From Ophioderma brevispina (lineage: Eukaryota; Echinodermata; Ophiuroidea; Amphilepidida; Ophiodermatidae), in NCBI GenBank assembly GCA_023653785.1, contig JAMKCH010010270.1, positions 24,072 to 88,071 on the forward strand: a stretch of DNA of 64,000 nt, written 5' to 3'. The translations under genes were made by a program, and so were the position numbers. The first letter of the stretch is position 1, and each line of letters starts with the position of its first letter. Shown piece by piece: positions 45,266 through 56,500 of the stretch. A model generated the notes under the pieces. That model was not told where the DNA came from. It ran no database searches and worked only from the letters and a program-made list of their open reading frames with translations.

Positions 45266-45386
45266 ATGTTATTTATGTTATTTCAGTTTGTCCTCTGAGC
45301 GAAGGTTGTTGGTGGTTAGTTGGTTGGTGATGCGTTAATGCGGTCGGTGCGAGTAGTAGAAACTGGAATTGCGATCTTGCATTTAC

Positions 45387-45599
45387 CTTATTCAACGATT
45401 TTTTGACGGTCAAAACGATACAAGGGCCAACAGCAATTTGGATGATCCTGTTAGCTATATTGATCCCAAAATAGGAGTAAAACGAAGCTTGTCGATGTCA
45501 TACAGCCAACAGGCAGCACGTTCGCCACAAGCATTACTGCCACAGTGAAAGTCCTATTCACGATAGCGCAGAAGTCGATCGGGGTGGTTGGGAAAGAAC
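45387..45599 (-). CDS. SLCO-like exon: TM10 end to TM12, frame-shifted
   Basis: Acceptor TTTTTAATTTCAG and donor AAG|GTAAAT bound 213 bp. Three frames carry consecutive family segments. The first reads SFPTTPIDFCAIVN, matching the GxIPxPIxFGxxxD region. The second reads ACGERAACWLYDIDKLR, matching the conserved CGxxGxCxxYDxxxLR loop. The third reads FYSYFGINIANRII and PCIVLTVKKSLNK, matching TM12 and the start of the tail. Each change of frame is what one missing base would give. In the first frame alone a stop occurs at 45451-45453. The conserved motifs and splice sites argue for a recently functional or mis-sequenced exon. Confidence 0.85.
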
Positions 45600-45789
45600 C
45601 TGAAATTAAAAAAAAACATATAAAAGTTATCCATTTACTCCTGGATGCCCTCTATCAAAAGGTACTCCGTCGCGTAGTTCTCGGCATTTATTAATAATAC
45701 AACAGTTTTTATAAGCGTTTAATCCCCTTAAACTGACTCAAAGCGCGGTTAACATTATTATTCCACCGCCGTCACTATTTTTGGTCTTT

Positions 45790-46030
45790 CGCTTTCATTC
45801 GTGGTGTGGTTTCTTGCTCAAAGACATGTCTTACAAGCGCACAAGCTCTATCAGCCGTTATTTCCCATAGCAGGTCCCCAGATTTCGCTTGGGTGACGAT
45901 GCAATTGAAAATAAGTATCTTGCCCAGGGGACACAAACACGTTGAACACAGTGGGGCTCGAACTTCACGACCAAAGTGCTATCACGTATCATTCTATCAA
46001 ATAGGCGGGACCTCGAAATCGTGTTCAAAT
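45790..46030 (-). mobile_element. tRNA-derived SINE fragment in an intron
   Basis: On the minus strand GTGAAGTTCGAGCCCCACTG is a pol III B-box-like segment, followed by GTGTCCCCTGGGCAAGATAC, the phrase found after the B box in many deuterostome SINEs (the usual form is GTGTCCTTGGGCAAG). Both borders are approximate. No functional tRNA fold was recognised. Confidence 0.6.
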
Positions 46031-46899
46031 TGTTGTGGACCTATATTGGCGGGCTAATTGTCATGGGCATTGATGTTGATCCGTTGAAAGTTTTAAACAG
46101 AGTTAAGTAGTTTTATAATTAGGTAAAGGCAAATTAGAAAAATGTAAAAGGAGTCAATATATTGTTCATCATTGTCTTTTTCCGTTAGTCTTTCATGACA
46201 AACAAAGTATATACGCCACACAAACATTCGTGCCTGAAGCTGCTTCCATGAGTTGAATCGTATCATACAAGAATTTAATTAAAAAGGGGTGGCCCGATTT
46301 TAAAGTATATGAAGTTTTCATCTGATAGAAGGGCCTTCGGCCCTACTAAAACTCCATGTGTAAATTTTCGCGCCGATATTCAATCCGTTTTGATGCGAAT
46401 GCTAAAAACGAATTTTATAAGCGCATAGAGTACCGTACTCTGTACAGGTGAAATATTGGTCCGACCAAAATGGGATTATTTCGCTCATAACTTCCAAAAT
46501 CAACATCCTTTACCGCTTAAGATTCCACGGGTAGATGGGAAACAATTGTAGTTTTCTTCGATACCAAAAATGTGTAAATCTGATTGGGGTTCCGGGGGGA
46601 CGAGGTATGAGCAATTGGAATAGGGTCTCACAAGGAGGGGTGACCAATCGCAGTTCGGAATTTTCATAAGGGTGCTTTCCACGTGGAAATCATATCACCG
46701 AAAAAATTCATCACAATTTTGGTTAAATCAAAGGGAACGAACGTTTTCTGGGCCCCTCTTAAAGGGATTCTTCCGATTTATGCATTGTCTCTCTACTTGC
46801 ATACGAGAGGCCTCACACTTGAATACACTTTCCACCAAGTATCGTGGGAAAGAATAAATGACGTCAGCCACCAGTAATGTTGGTGGACAAGATGCATAC
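46031..46899. other. intron sequence, no exon seen
   Basis: Part of the SLCO-like intron 45600-47689. It holds unassigned AT-rich sequence, with a 61-codon chance frame at 46672-46857. Confidence 0.45.
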
Positions 46900-47173
46900 A
46901 TACATTCCAGGACTACAATTACATTAAGCTGTCAATCGATCCATGTTTAGTGATTGCAAGGGACATGAAAGTGAATGATTGGTAGGACTGGAATGCGTCT
47001 ATCTTGTTCCACCAAATGGCTGGCTATTGAATACGGTCTATACAGACAATCCAGAATTGAGTACCCAAGAAAGATCCAACCAAGTGTCCACGAGATTTGA
47101 ACCCTTGAATTTTTGATAAATTTGTGCCACATGCAAAAAAAAGGGCACCCCCTAACCACTCGACCACGCTCTC
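46900..47173 (-). mobile_element. tRNA-derived SINE in an intron
   Basis: On the minus strand an A box TGGTCGAGTGGTTAGG (47151-47166) is followed by a B box GGTTCAAATCTCG (47091-47103), with about 48 bp between, as in tRNA-Ser/Leu-like heads. The acceptor arm and variable loop do not fold cleanly (a T8 run lies between the boxes), so this is a SINE head rather than a tRNA gene. The body runs to about 46900; the 3' border is uncertain. Confidence 0.65.
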
Positions 47174-47689
47174 TAGACGTTGGATTATATAAAGACGGGC
47201 GTTTTGGGCTTATTCACTTTAGTTGTGTAAGCTCGCTAAATATGCTTAAAAAAAAAAACATTTAAAAAAATTGGGGGAACTTTCTGGAAATGTCCTCGTG
47301 TCTCTCTAAATATGATTATGTTGGCGAAAAATGATTATATTTATGATGTAAAATTGGCGCCAGAGATCGTTTTAACCGGTGTTTTAATAAACACACATCG
47401 GATGCATTTGTTCAGTGCATGACACGTTAAAGAGGTTTATTTAAATTGTTAGGCGACGTGCACGGCGAAACACTTATGGAAGAACTGTGGTTGGATTCGT
47501 CCTGTAGTAGAAACTGAATGAAGGAGGTATGATCGTCGTACCAAATTTATAGTATCTTAGAAAAACATTGGAAAAAAAAACATATGTTGCTATGTTCATT
47601 TATAAAAATGCTATAGATGGTTGTCTTAAATAACACGGTCTGAAGTAAGAAAACACACAACAAATGAACCAAATCCAATGTTTCCTTAC

Positions 47690-47754
47690 CGAAAATACTG
47701 TAAATAACGGCCCACCAGTCCCTGACACAGTTGTCCGAGTTCTTTCTCAGATTT
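47690..47754 (-). CDS. SLCO-like exon: TM10 region
   Basis: A 65-bp exon between acceptor CTGTATTTTCAG and donor TTTTCG|GTAAGG. Two frames are open throughout. The one that agrees with the splice phases on both sides reads KNSDNCVRDWWAVIYSIFG. The other reads KELGQLCQGLVGRYLQYF, which looks more like the family's SxALGxQxxxxRxLG stretch. If the second is right, an error or shift lies on each side. Position and length fit a TM10 exon. Confidence 0.68.
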
Positions 47755-50700
47755 CTGAAAATACAGAAAGGGACAACAAAACTAAGAAAATAAGTAATAA
47801 CATATTGTTTTTAAACCTGTAGGTCGTTTTTAATAATATTACACACCATAAAAATGTGGGGTCATCGATTTGATTTCAAATTGACTCTGTAACCATAACC
47901 ATAGTGTGACAGACTCCTGAATCTTATATTATTTTTATGTGTTATAAATAATTAAATTGTTAAATTTTATCATATAAAATTATTGAAGTGAGGAGAACTG
48001 GAAAATATTAATATGAAAATTGCACGTGTTGTGCAAATAAGTATGAACTTGTTAATTAAACTAGTTCTAATGGACTAGTGGTGAGAACTTCCTGAGAAGA
48101 ACATGTCAGAAGATTGTTCGCAGTCAGCGGACCAATGGGAGCACAGTTGTATTATCTTCTACATCTACAGAACTGGAAAGAGAGTTCTTTGTTTACCTAG
48201 AGAAGCAAGCTGCCACACTGTTGATGAAACAATGACGTGTAATTGCTATGTCAAAAACACCTCGAAGCACATACACAGGATGGGACTTCTTTAAACATGT
48301 TTCAGCGAACTGAAAAGATGGCGAAATGTTGGTCTTGTCTTCGCATGTTTTGTTGCATCATGGGAAATTTCCTACAGACAAATTCTGTTGCAAGTCATTT
48401 CTCTTTGCCAGTTGACAAGAGATTTCATTGAGTGTAGACCTCTAAAACAGAAGGTGGAGAACTTAAATAACATTTGATTTTATAAAATGTTATGTTATTT
48501 TATATAATTCTGGAAAGTCGTCAGAATCGTCAGAGCTGCACAAAATTTGGTGCCTTTGGAAAAACAAAGGTTAACATTAGAATACCAGCAGGATTGTGTC
48601 TTTTTTATACCAGTGCTGCCTCTACCAAGAGTTCACATTTAATGCACTGAGTACCTGTATGGACATTACATACAGAGTTGCAGTTATCATGGTTATACTT
48701 CAGAATTTCTCCAAGTCTACAATTTGATCGGCCGGTCTAGCGAAAAACGACTTTTGCGATAACGCGAAACTAGTTGACCTGTACCAGCAAGAATTGTGTC
48801 GCCAAGATTTATGTGGACCTGATTCTACAAGACCCTGGTGCGCACCCAACAAGAACGTTGAACTATTTTATAATTTATGAGATGGTGTGTGTTTAATTGA
48901 TTTTTAAAAAGGTAAGAAATATAATAATTTTTGTGCATTGTTAATTGTGTGATTGATCATATTTCATTTATGTATTAAAATCATTGTTTTGAATTTACAT
49001 CTTGGTCAAGTCAATCTTCTTACAAATAGTCATTGTGAATTTTGTTTTATGAACCACGGGAGGTTACTTTTCTGACCTTGGGTACGTCCCGTAACAATAG
49101 TTATCAATATAGAAAAGTCAACATTTTCTGAAAGGAAATTTCAGAATGCATTGAAACCTTGTTTCAATGCATTGATTTCTTATCCAGTGATTTTATTTGA
49201 ATTAGATAATGGATTTCTTGCCTTGTATTTGGCTAGAGAAATATCTTAAAAGTGCAAACAAAAGATGATTTTGATTTGATCTTATTTCAATATTAAACAT
49301 AGGCTTCATTTCGTATTTGCTCCAATATGAAATTAGAATTTTCACAATTTTTTGTACTTAAGAAATAGTGCTCAGCTTAATCCTTCTAAATGGATATTTT
49401 GGTGAAAAGCTTCAGTGCAAAACTCAAGGCTTTCAATTTGTTTAAAAGGACAATCAATGCTCAAAGAAAGACAAAACACTGGTACATTAACTTGGATTTA
49501 ACAAATGAACACTCAGTTGTAGTTTTGTTTTTTAAAACATTATATCAAAATTGAACATTCGAGCTTACACGGACAAAGCGCTTTCAAACCCTGGTCCAAA
49601 TAAAGTATATCAGAAATACTTCAAGCATACTTTATTTTCATTAAAAAATGCAATTTGAAACCAAAGTACTTTTAGAGTACAGTACCCCGGTACAGTACTT
49701 CACAATTCTTTATAGCATACAATTTAAACAATGAGATTTGTTAAAAGTATATATCAAGTATGTTGCTTAATCTTTTAAATTATAACCCTCACAATACTTT
49801 AAATGTATTTTATAAATACTTTTTCATGTTCCCAATGTACAGGTCTGGAATGTTATTTGTAAAGTCTATAAAATACACTAATTTAAATGAAAACAAATAA
49901 TGTATCCTCTCAGTGCTCCACCTGCTGTAATATGAATGTGCAAGCCTTCTTGAAACTTGTATAAAAATACAGCGTTCTTTGGAACGCATGTGCTATCTCC
50001 CATCACGGTTTGTGAATGGGTCAAAGGTCACATGGGTTCATCAGAGGTCAATCTGTGTACATCCCATATGAGTCTTGTGCCAGTGGTTCCTCTGACCGAG
50101 TATGAAGTTAAAGCATAACTGCATAAGGGGGCTCCTAGGAGTCCATTTTTTTTTGTTTTTAATCATCTGGTTTATATTTGGTTTATATTTTTATCTGTTA
50201 AACTTTTAGTTGAGCTTGCTCAAACGCAAAAAAAAGTCCATCGTGTCGTTTTTGCGTTAATTAGCATGGGCAGAGGTAAATCTGTGTATACCCCACATTA
50301 GTCTTAGACCAGTAGTTATTCTGACCAAGTATGAAAAAATATAATTGAGCAAAGAGTTAAAGTGTAGAGTTAACATTTATCATGTTTATCACACACGAAT
50401 AAACACACACACACTGCCAAAAATAATCCCTATGTACCACCCTGCTTATAACAGATGACACATTTTTATTCTTTTTCGAACAATTTACTTGCTTAGCTAA
50501 TTTGATAATCACAAACATGATGTAGTATTTTAAAATATTCGGGCATTTTGTATATTATCAAAATATACCAAATTCACCGCATCATAGTCTGTGTACAAAA
50601 TACCACAGCATGTCTTGCATTAACTATGATAAAACGGACTTGCTAAGTTATTTTACTAAATATATTGGTTGAAAATCAACAACACTTCTGATATAACAAA

Positions 50701-50887
50701 TACGGAATTCAATTGAAATTAAACTCCAAATTTCTTAAGAGATTCTTAAGACAAGTGACACACATGTAATTTTTACTGCCAGAATTGTTGGTAATTGCTA
50801 TAAATTTGATTTGGCAGTTGTCTGGAGTCTTTAGGTTTGGGCATATAGCATGTTATTAAGGAACGTCCCGGGTTAGTAAGGACTTAC
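47755..50887. other. intron between SLCO-like exons
   Basis: 3.1 kb, AT-rich. It contains a two-copy direct repeat (50055, 50268), a palindrome TGCATTGAAACCTTGTTTCA near 49147-49170, and a GTAC-rich patch near 49665-49700. A short plus-strand stretch near 48700-48915 ends in a donor-like AAAAAGGTAAGAAA, but no coding homology was seen. Confidence 0.5.
50055..50345 (+). repeat. two-copy direct repeat
   Basis: AGAGGTCAATCTGTGTACAT with GAGTCTTGTGCCAGTGGTTC at 50045-50120 is repeated as AGAGGTAAATCTGTGTATAC with TAGTCTTAGACCAGTAGTTA at 50272-50345. Divergent copies about 225 bp apart. Confidence 0.6.
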
Positions 50888-51111
50888 CCTAGAAGTACCA
50901 GACTCAGAGGCGTGTTATCCTGAACTCGACAGAATGCTAATCCACCAAAGACCAGAACAAGATAAATCAGTTTGGTACCACAACTTCCCTCTCTTACACA
51001 AAGTCCAGAGTGTGCACTGCCGAAATCTTCATCTTCAGTAAAAGCTGAGGAATAATCACCGTCATTTGGAGAAGGGTTGATGCAAGTACAGCTTGTGTAC
51101 ATCGACGACAT
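50888..51111 (-). CDS. SLCO-like exon: end of large extracellular loop and TM9
   Basis: The acceptor TTATTTCCATCCAG joins at phase 0 to the preceding exon; the donor is CTAGG|GTAAGT. The 74-codon frame is intact. It reads YTSCTCI, the NCSCI element of OATPs, then GSAHSGLCVREGSC, matching the AxxGxCxxxC spacing, then a hydrophobic helix KLIYLVLVFGGLAF and TPLSLVLL. This is the end of the cysteine-rich loop between TM9 and TM10 by usual OATP numbering, followed by the next helix. It is the best-preserved long exon after the signature exon. Confidence 0.88.
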
Positions 51112-52596
51112 CTGGATGGAAATAAAATGAAATATTAAGAGTGAATGTTCTTCAGCATAAAATGTGCTGTGCGATCTGGAAAAACCGGTCGGATGTCGAA
51201 CTTGTTCAATTTCAAGTCTGCCTGCCTGCCTGCCTGCCTGCCACTTTAGAATTCTTTGTCTGAATCACTTAGGGCTACTAGAGAGGATATCAATGAAATC
51301 ATGTAAATCCAACAACAAGACAACAGAACAGGAAGTCCCGAAACCGACCAAACGCGACATCCGACCAAACCTCTACACATGGATAGCGGGCTGCCACACA
51401 GTTGAATGGTCGCCGAGTGAAACATCAGGAAGTTGGTTTTTGACCTATACAATATGGCGGAAACAATGCATACACCTGCTGGTGCACATATTCCACATAG
51501 ATATATTGTTTGACTAGGTGTATTTTCCAAATAGTTGTATTTCTCTATCCATGTGTAGAGAGAGGTCAATGGGTTTTCCAAATAGTTGTATTTCTAGTTT
51601 CTAGTATGTTACATTTTACATGAAAATTTTTTTATATCTTTCGTTTGTTGTGGGTTAATTTCGTAGCTATGTTGCAAAGTAGAACTGTAAAATAATGTGT
51701 TTTCAGTAGCCGTCCAAATACACTAGTGGACGGTGTCTCTCTGCTATTACCTGGAATGCTCTTCAAGAGATTACATTAAATCCAAAGTCTTGTCGCATTA
51801 GATGACCCTTAACCTAGTGGATAAACATTTTCGTGGAACACATAATACGAGAGCATCGATGAGGTAAGATAATACTTAAGATGGGGCACGACCATGAAGA
51901 AATTTATAGACAAAAAGGGCTTTATATCTGATACGTTCCCTGACAGCTTACTTTTTTCTGACTTACAGAGAGTACCAATATAGAAAATATACTGTGAACT
52001 ATCTATCGTATGGTACCATCAGTATGTTTAATAAATAAAATCCAAGGGATGGTGGTTACCCTCGGAAGTGTTGTTACACAACATTGCTTCTTGTACTAAG
52101 TAGTATCCCTATATTAAGAATTAGTATTATGTAATATTATGAAAAAAAGTACAGATGGATCAAATTATGTGCACGTGCGCAAGTATTATTAGTGTTTGAC
52201 TTTTGGGGATGTTGTATCGTAAATACTTTTTTCATTACTTCGCGGTTAGCTGGCAGTTGTGTCTTTGTGCTGCCTCATTTTGAATTGACCACAACAGCCT
52301 TCTTCCCCAGTGTTCCATTTAATTTGTCAATATACATCGTGAATCAAGCGTGGACTTAAAGTGCCTGGAGGAAGGGGGTATGAAAGGCGTGAAGGGTGTT
52401 TTGTTTGTTGTAGGTGGTTGGGGGTGTTAGTAGCAGTCTGGTGGACATCCATGAATCACGAACTCTTTCTAGGTACATGACGCGTATGATTTGCGTTCAA
52501 CACTCAAAAACTGACATAGAACCTAGGGAGAGTACTAGGGACACAAAGGGTTCTTAAGTGCAACTTTTATGAGTGCAGATTTGTTATTATACTTAC
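51112..52596. other. intron between SLCO-like exons
   Basis: AT-rich 1.5 kb with a CTGC microsatellite at 51218-51242 and a two-copy TCCAAATAGTTGTATTTCT repeat at about 51526-51598. No exon seen. Confidence 0.5.
51218..51242 (+). repeat. (CTGC)6 microsatellite
   Basis: Six perfect tandem CTGC units in the intron. Confidence 0.95.
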
Positions 52597-52674
52597 TGAA
52601 CATTTGTGATATTTACTTGTCACACAACCAGCATGAAAAGCGGGATAAATATGATTACCCATCACTACCACAGA
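52597..52674 (-). CDS. SLCO-like exon: Kazal-like loop, one-base insertion
   Basis: Acceptor TTTTTCGGTCGCAG and a near-perfect donor TCA|GTAAGT bound 78 bp. The exon opens with CGSDG and closes with HAGCVTSKYHKCS. OATPs have VCGxxGxxYxSPCHAGC here, the end of a Kazal-type cysteine-rich segment. The two halves are one base out of frame at a GGG run, so a stop follows CGSDG in the first frame. Where most relatives have Cys before HAGC, this copy has Phe. The end phase is 0 and matches the next exon. Confidence 0.75.
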
Positions 52675-53729
52675 CTGCGACCGAAAAATATATTTCATCA
52701 CAGTCACGTTAGCAATTACATGCCTACGTTATTCAGGCTGTGTGTAATATGGAGAAAATAGTTAAAACAGTCAGATTAGCTATCAAGGCCCGTCTGACTA
52801 TATAATACCAACAAACCTGATATTTATTTTTCACACTATTGCTATTATTGAAATCTATCTCCAATATTTGGATATTAGTTTGCCAGCGTTTGATGAAATC
52901 CGTTTTGTTTTCTAACATTGAGGGGTTCCCATGTCTAGTAAAATATTAAAAAACAAAATAAATTGGTACACTCCCTGGTGGTTTGTTACAGTGTGCAAAC
53001 TAGAGCCAGGAGCCTACGAGTCTTGGTATAATACCACAAATACCCGTTGTGGTTAGGTGCAGTGGCCTGTGCTACTCAGTACTCAGGCTATGCCTGAGTT
53101 GAACTTATTTGAATGTGCTTGTGGAAGCATGGAACCAGCCCAGGTTAAATTGCCGGGAGGAGACCTCAAATTATGCGCTTGATTTAATTTCTCGGACCAT
53201 GGTATTGCTATTTCTTTATTTCAGGAGGGATATGTCTACTTCTCGCAATGATTTCAGCCAAATGTGATCTGTGACATTTGTAACAGAGTAGAACCAATGA
53301 TGAAGTGTTGATAGAGCCGCCTTGAACAAGGCTACAGTCAGATGGACTGAAAATAAAACTGGAAATATGAAAGATGTGAACTGCGTCTCAATTTATGATT
53401 GCTAAATATAATAAACAAGTGAAGGCTTGCAAATTAGTGGAAATGTATGGCCTTTGAAAGGGATATATGAAAATAACTGTAGGAACGGTGGATTAGCCTA
53501 AGCTTGACTTATTAATCTTGCTTAACAAACATGATTGTCAACAAATAGAGATATAGGAAAACAATAGTAAGAACAAACTATTTAAAATGGGCATATAGAG
53601 GGCCTGAAAAGGAGTACTTATTAACTTATTTCAGACGGAATATAAACGCATAGTTATTTTAACCTCGTCTTGGCGGCGAAATCTGTTCCGTTGCAATACA
53701 TCCACCCTGGAGATATAGGACAATCTTAC
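52675..53729. other. intron, expected CNxxCxC exon not found
   Basis: In OATPs a CNxxCxC segment precedes the VCG motif, so an exon is expected in this interval. I could not find it on the minus strand. It may be broken by indels, very short, or absent. The interval is otherwise unremarkable. Confidence 0.4.
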
Positions 53730-53932
53730 CCGGTATTGTAGCTTTCAGTCAACTCCATGGAACTTGGCGGTTCTCGCAACCAATTAAACATGGCAACAGC
53801 AACAGCACCACTGTAAGAATGCTGTTAAACATCAGATTTTTTTCCACATTGTTTTAAGAGTCAACCTAAAACGACGACACACGAATCCCGAGACTTTATA
53901 CCAAGGATGGCCGCGGGAACCATAACTGTCGC
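53730..53932 (-). CDS. SLCO-like exon: TM8 region, three frame shifts
   Basis: Acceptor CCTATACAG and donor ACCGG|GTAAGATT bound 203 bp. Successive segments in different frames give ATVMVPAAILG (the VxVPxAxLG turn), SGFVCRRFRLTLK (the GGxxxxRFxL loop), ILTVVLLLLPCLIGCENRQV (TM8 with the family's GCxN) and SMELTESYNTG. Three shifts separate the four pieces, each as if one base were missing; one follows an A7 run. The splice frame from the previous exon is also one base off. Motif order leaves little doubt about identity. Confidence 0.78.
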
Positions 53933-54058
53933 CTGTATAGGTAAATGGGAATTGAAACGTATTGATTTAGATAAGTATATACAATCTAGAAAACAGTCTC
54001 AATTGATGTGTACAGGATAAAAAGAGGAGGAGCAGAATAATAGGGGCCTATTTAAGGA

Positions 54059-54935
54059 ATTCGTTTACCTCCTACTACAGAAAAGGTTTGACACCTTTTG
54101 GTAGTTAGTATGGACGCCTCTACATCAATGCTAGGTAGGTAGTACCTCAAATTGTGGTATCACTTTTTCAATAGGGGCTATTTAAGTTTACACAGGGGTC
54201 AACGTTAAAATGCCGCAACATGTTGAATGTATGCCATATGTCCATTTCATTAAGTATTCCACAAATGTATAGTTTTGTACCACCTACGACCATTGGTTAT
54301 AAGGTAAAAATGGCTAAAATGGTAAAAAAAAGTTCAAATTTCATTTAACACAGGGTCAAATTAAAAGTTAATCTGATTATATTTTAAAACTTGCAAGTTA
54401 TTGCCGGAGGTTAGAGTACCCGAAAGTATAGTTTGTATTATGTTAAATGCTTATTTACGGAGATAAGGGTCAAGAAAGTCAACACCAATTGGTTCTTTGA
54501 CCTATGACCTATTTTGTCCATAACATGGTAACTATGCCATTGCGATGTACAAACTATTCCTTATTGACTCATCAGTCAGATGACAACTTTTATCACTTTC
54601 AACAAAATTGGAGCAACTTCCGATTTTGACCCCTGTACAAATGAAATTGACCTTTTTTTTACATGTTTGCTGGCCATTTTTACCCTATAACTCCAAAACC
54701 ATTGGTCATGTTGTACAAACTATAGCATTTTTGGAATCCTTATGCATAGAGACCATATTGCATACTTTCAACATGATTGGAGCATTTTAAAAACGTTACC
54801 CCTGTGTAAACTTAAGTTGCCCCCTCTTGAAAAGTGGACCACAATTTGAGAGTTACTACCTACATAGCGTTGATATAGAGGGTCCATACTAACTACACAA
54901 GGTTCAAACCTTTTCTGTATGAGGGGTAAACGAAT
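54059..54935. mobile_element. fold-back element, family F, copy 2
   Basis: The left arm ATTCGTTTACC...ACAGAAAAGGTTTGA is mirrored by TCAAACCTTTTCTGT...GGTAAACGAAT. The arms are about 430 bp, diverged, and lie in the intron 53933-55778. They contain the module ATAGTTTGTACxAC...CCATTGGTTATAAGG, as in the other family F copies. Within an arm the module occurs about twice. Confidence 0.82.
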
Positions 54936-55705
54936 GGATGTTTGACCTGTGTCCCTGCTCCTCCACTAAAAGACAAACAGAAAACAATCGACGTTTCGAC
55001 ATTGTAATTGTTTTTCAAGACCGACAAGCAATGGCACTCCAGCTCCACCATACGAGAACCAGAAGCAAGTCAACCAGTTTAGCAGCGATTCCGTTAAAAT
55101 AGTGTTAACATCATGAAGATTTTTTTCTATCATTTAAATATTTTATTAATTAAAAAAAAAAAAAACCAAGTAGGTTTTTTGTCTGTTCCCAAAGTAAAAA
55201 TACGAGCTTTCTTTTACTGTGAATGTTTTGGCCATTATTAAAAAATACTTTACCTGTTTTCTTTTAATCGGAGAAAGTATTCCGAGGGCAGAGCCGAGAC
55301 TGTGGGCTAGTCTACATTTACTATTATTTTCATTCTTAGTTTACTGGTCAACCAATCAACGCACTGCATTTTTCTCCCTGGTGCCCAAGTGGCCCAAGGC
55401 AAACACTAGAAAGCCATCAAAAACATATGATACATAAAACTCATTAAAAACACACAGCTGAAGTAATATCAGAAGGACAAAAAGTCCGCGCGGGTAAATA
55501 TAATGCCTTAATACGGCCCACGCCATACGGTCGGCCAACGGCCCAAACCCACCGACAAAACCAATGGTACGCCACTCACAAGGTAAGGGGATCTCTCCGC
55601 CCGGCACCCAGAGAGAGGTTGACGCGCCATGGAAACCATCAGCTCAGTGAACGAAGGGACCACGGGCCAGCCCCATTGCGTAGGCCCGTGCGCAAACGCT
55701 CTAAT

Positions 55706-55755
55706 AATTCTAATATTATATTATATTAATTATATTATTATATTATATTATATAC
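55706..55755. repeat. TATTA-type microsatellite
   Basis: An imperfect TATTA/ATTAT tract ending about 20 bp from the donor site of the TM7 exon. Confidence 0.85.
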
Positions 55756-55778
55756 AGCATCCATGTGACATGTCTTAC

Positions 55779-55943
55779 CGTTTAAAAAAGCCGCACGCCG
55801 CGGAGATATCCCAAAATGAAACAGGAAGTACTTCACAGTAAACGAGGTGAATACACTAATACAAGCTATTTCTAGAGTCATAAAAATAATAACAAACACC
55901 AAGACTGGTCGTCCTAAGATCCGTTTCACAACTGGTAGAAAAG
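55779..55943 (-). CDS. SLCO-like exon: TM7
   Basis: Acceptor TTTTCTTCGTACCAG and donor AACG|GTAAGA bound 165 bp of intact frame. It reads FLPVVKRILGRPVLVFVII, matching the family's fPxxLxRLLxNPxFxxL segment, then TSFTVKYFLFHFGISPRRAA, matching FxPKYxExQFxxSxSxA. Start phase fits the end of the upstream signature exon if that ends at CCAC|GT. The usual 30-50-residue cytoplasmic loop before this segment would then be very short, so an intervening exon may have been missed. Confidence 0.85.
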
Positions 55944-56099
55944 CTGGTACGAAGAAAACATAAAAAATATAAAACAAATGAAATTTTACCGGAAGTGGGG
56001 CTTTTAAACAAATTTACATTTTGAAAATCTGATAATCTATTATATCACTTTAATGATAAGCAAATGTAAATTTCAATAATTCAATAATATTGGCACTCT

Positions 56100-56500
56100 T
56101 TTGTATTTGGTTATCTAGATAAATGACAAACAAGGTCAATGCCATTGACCTCTATTGATCCCTGGAATTTCGGAAATATGTTAGACAGTGCAAAATATTT
56201 TCGTTGCAGTCTTTGAGGAAAGCTCCACAATTTGAGCCCATTTTTCAGAGAAATGGAGCAATATTAGAGATTTAACCTTTGGTGAAGATCCTTTGGGATT
56301 TGACGAGTTTTGTCTTATATCTCCACAACCATAAGTTAAAGGTAGTACAAACTATACCTTTTAATCCATGTAACAAGACGGACACTTTGATCACCTTTCA
56401 ACAGCAATCCCAAGTATTTTCATTTTTGACCCAATGAATTATGGATTTACCCCAGTCCTGGATTTTACCCACACTTTCAAGAGGTTCACCTTCACTAAAT
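56100..56500. repeat. family F module, single arm
   Basis: CCATAAGTTAAAGGTAGTAC, AAACTATACCTTTTAATCC and CACCTTTCAACAGCAATCCC match in order the right arms of the fold-backs at 35748-36698 and 54059-54935. A mirrored second arm was not found, so this is a half element or a solo module. Confidence 0.65.

Noticed and set aside
47091..47166. Functional tRNA gene (Ser/Leu type)
   Set aside because: A and B boxes are present but the anticodon arm and acceptor pairing are not, and a T8 run lies between the boxes, which would stop pol III; better read as a SINE head.
55356..55607. 83-codon minus frame as an extra SLCO exon
   Set aside because: It is hydrophobic in part but lies downstream of the TM7 exon on that strand without matching the family order, and lacks a good acceptor and donor pair.
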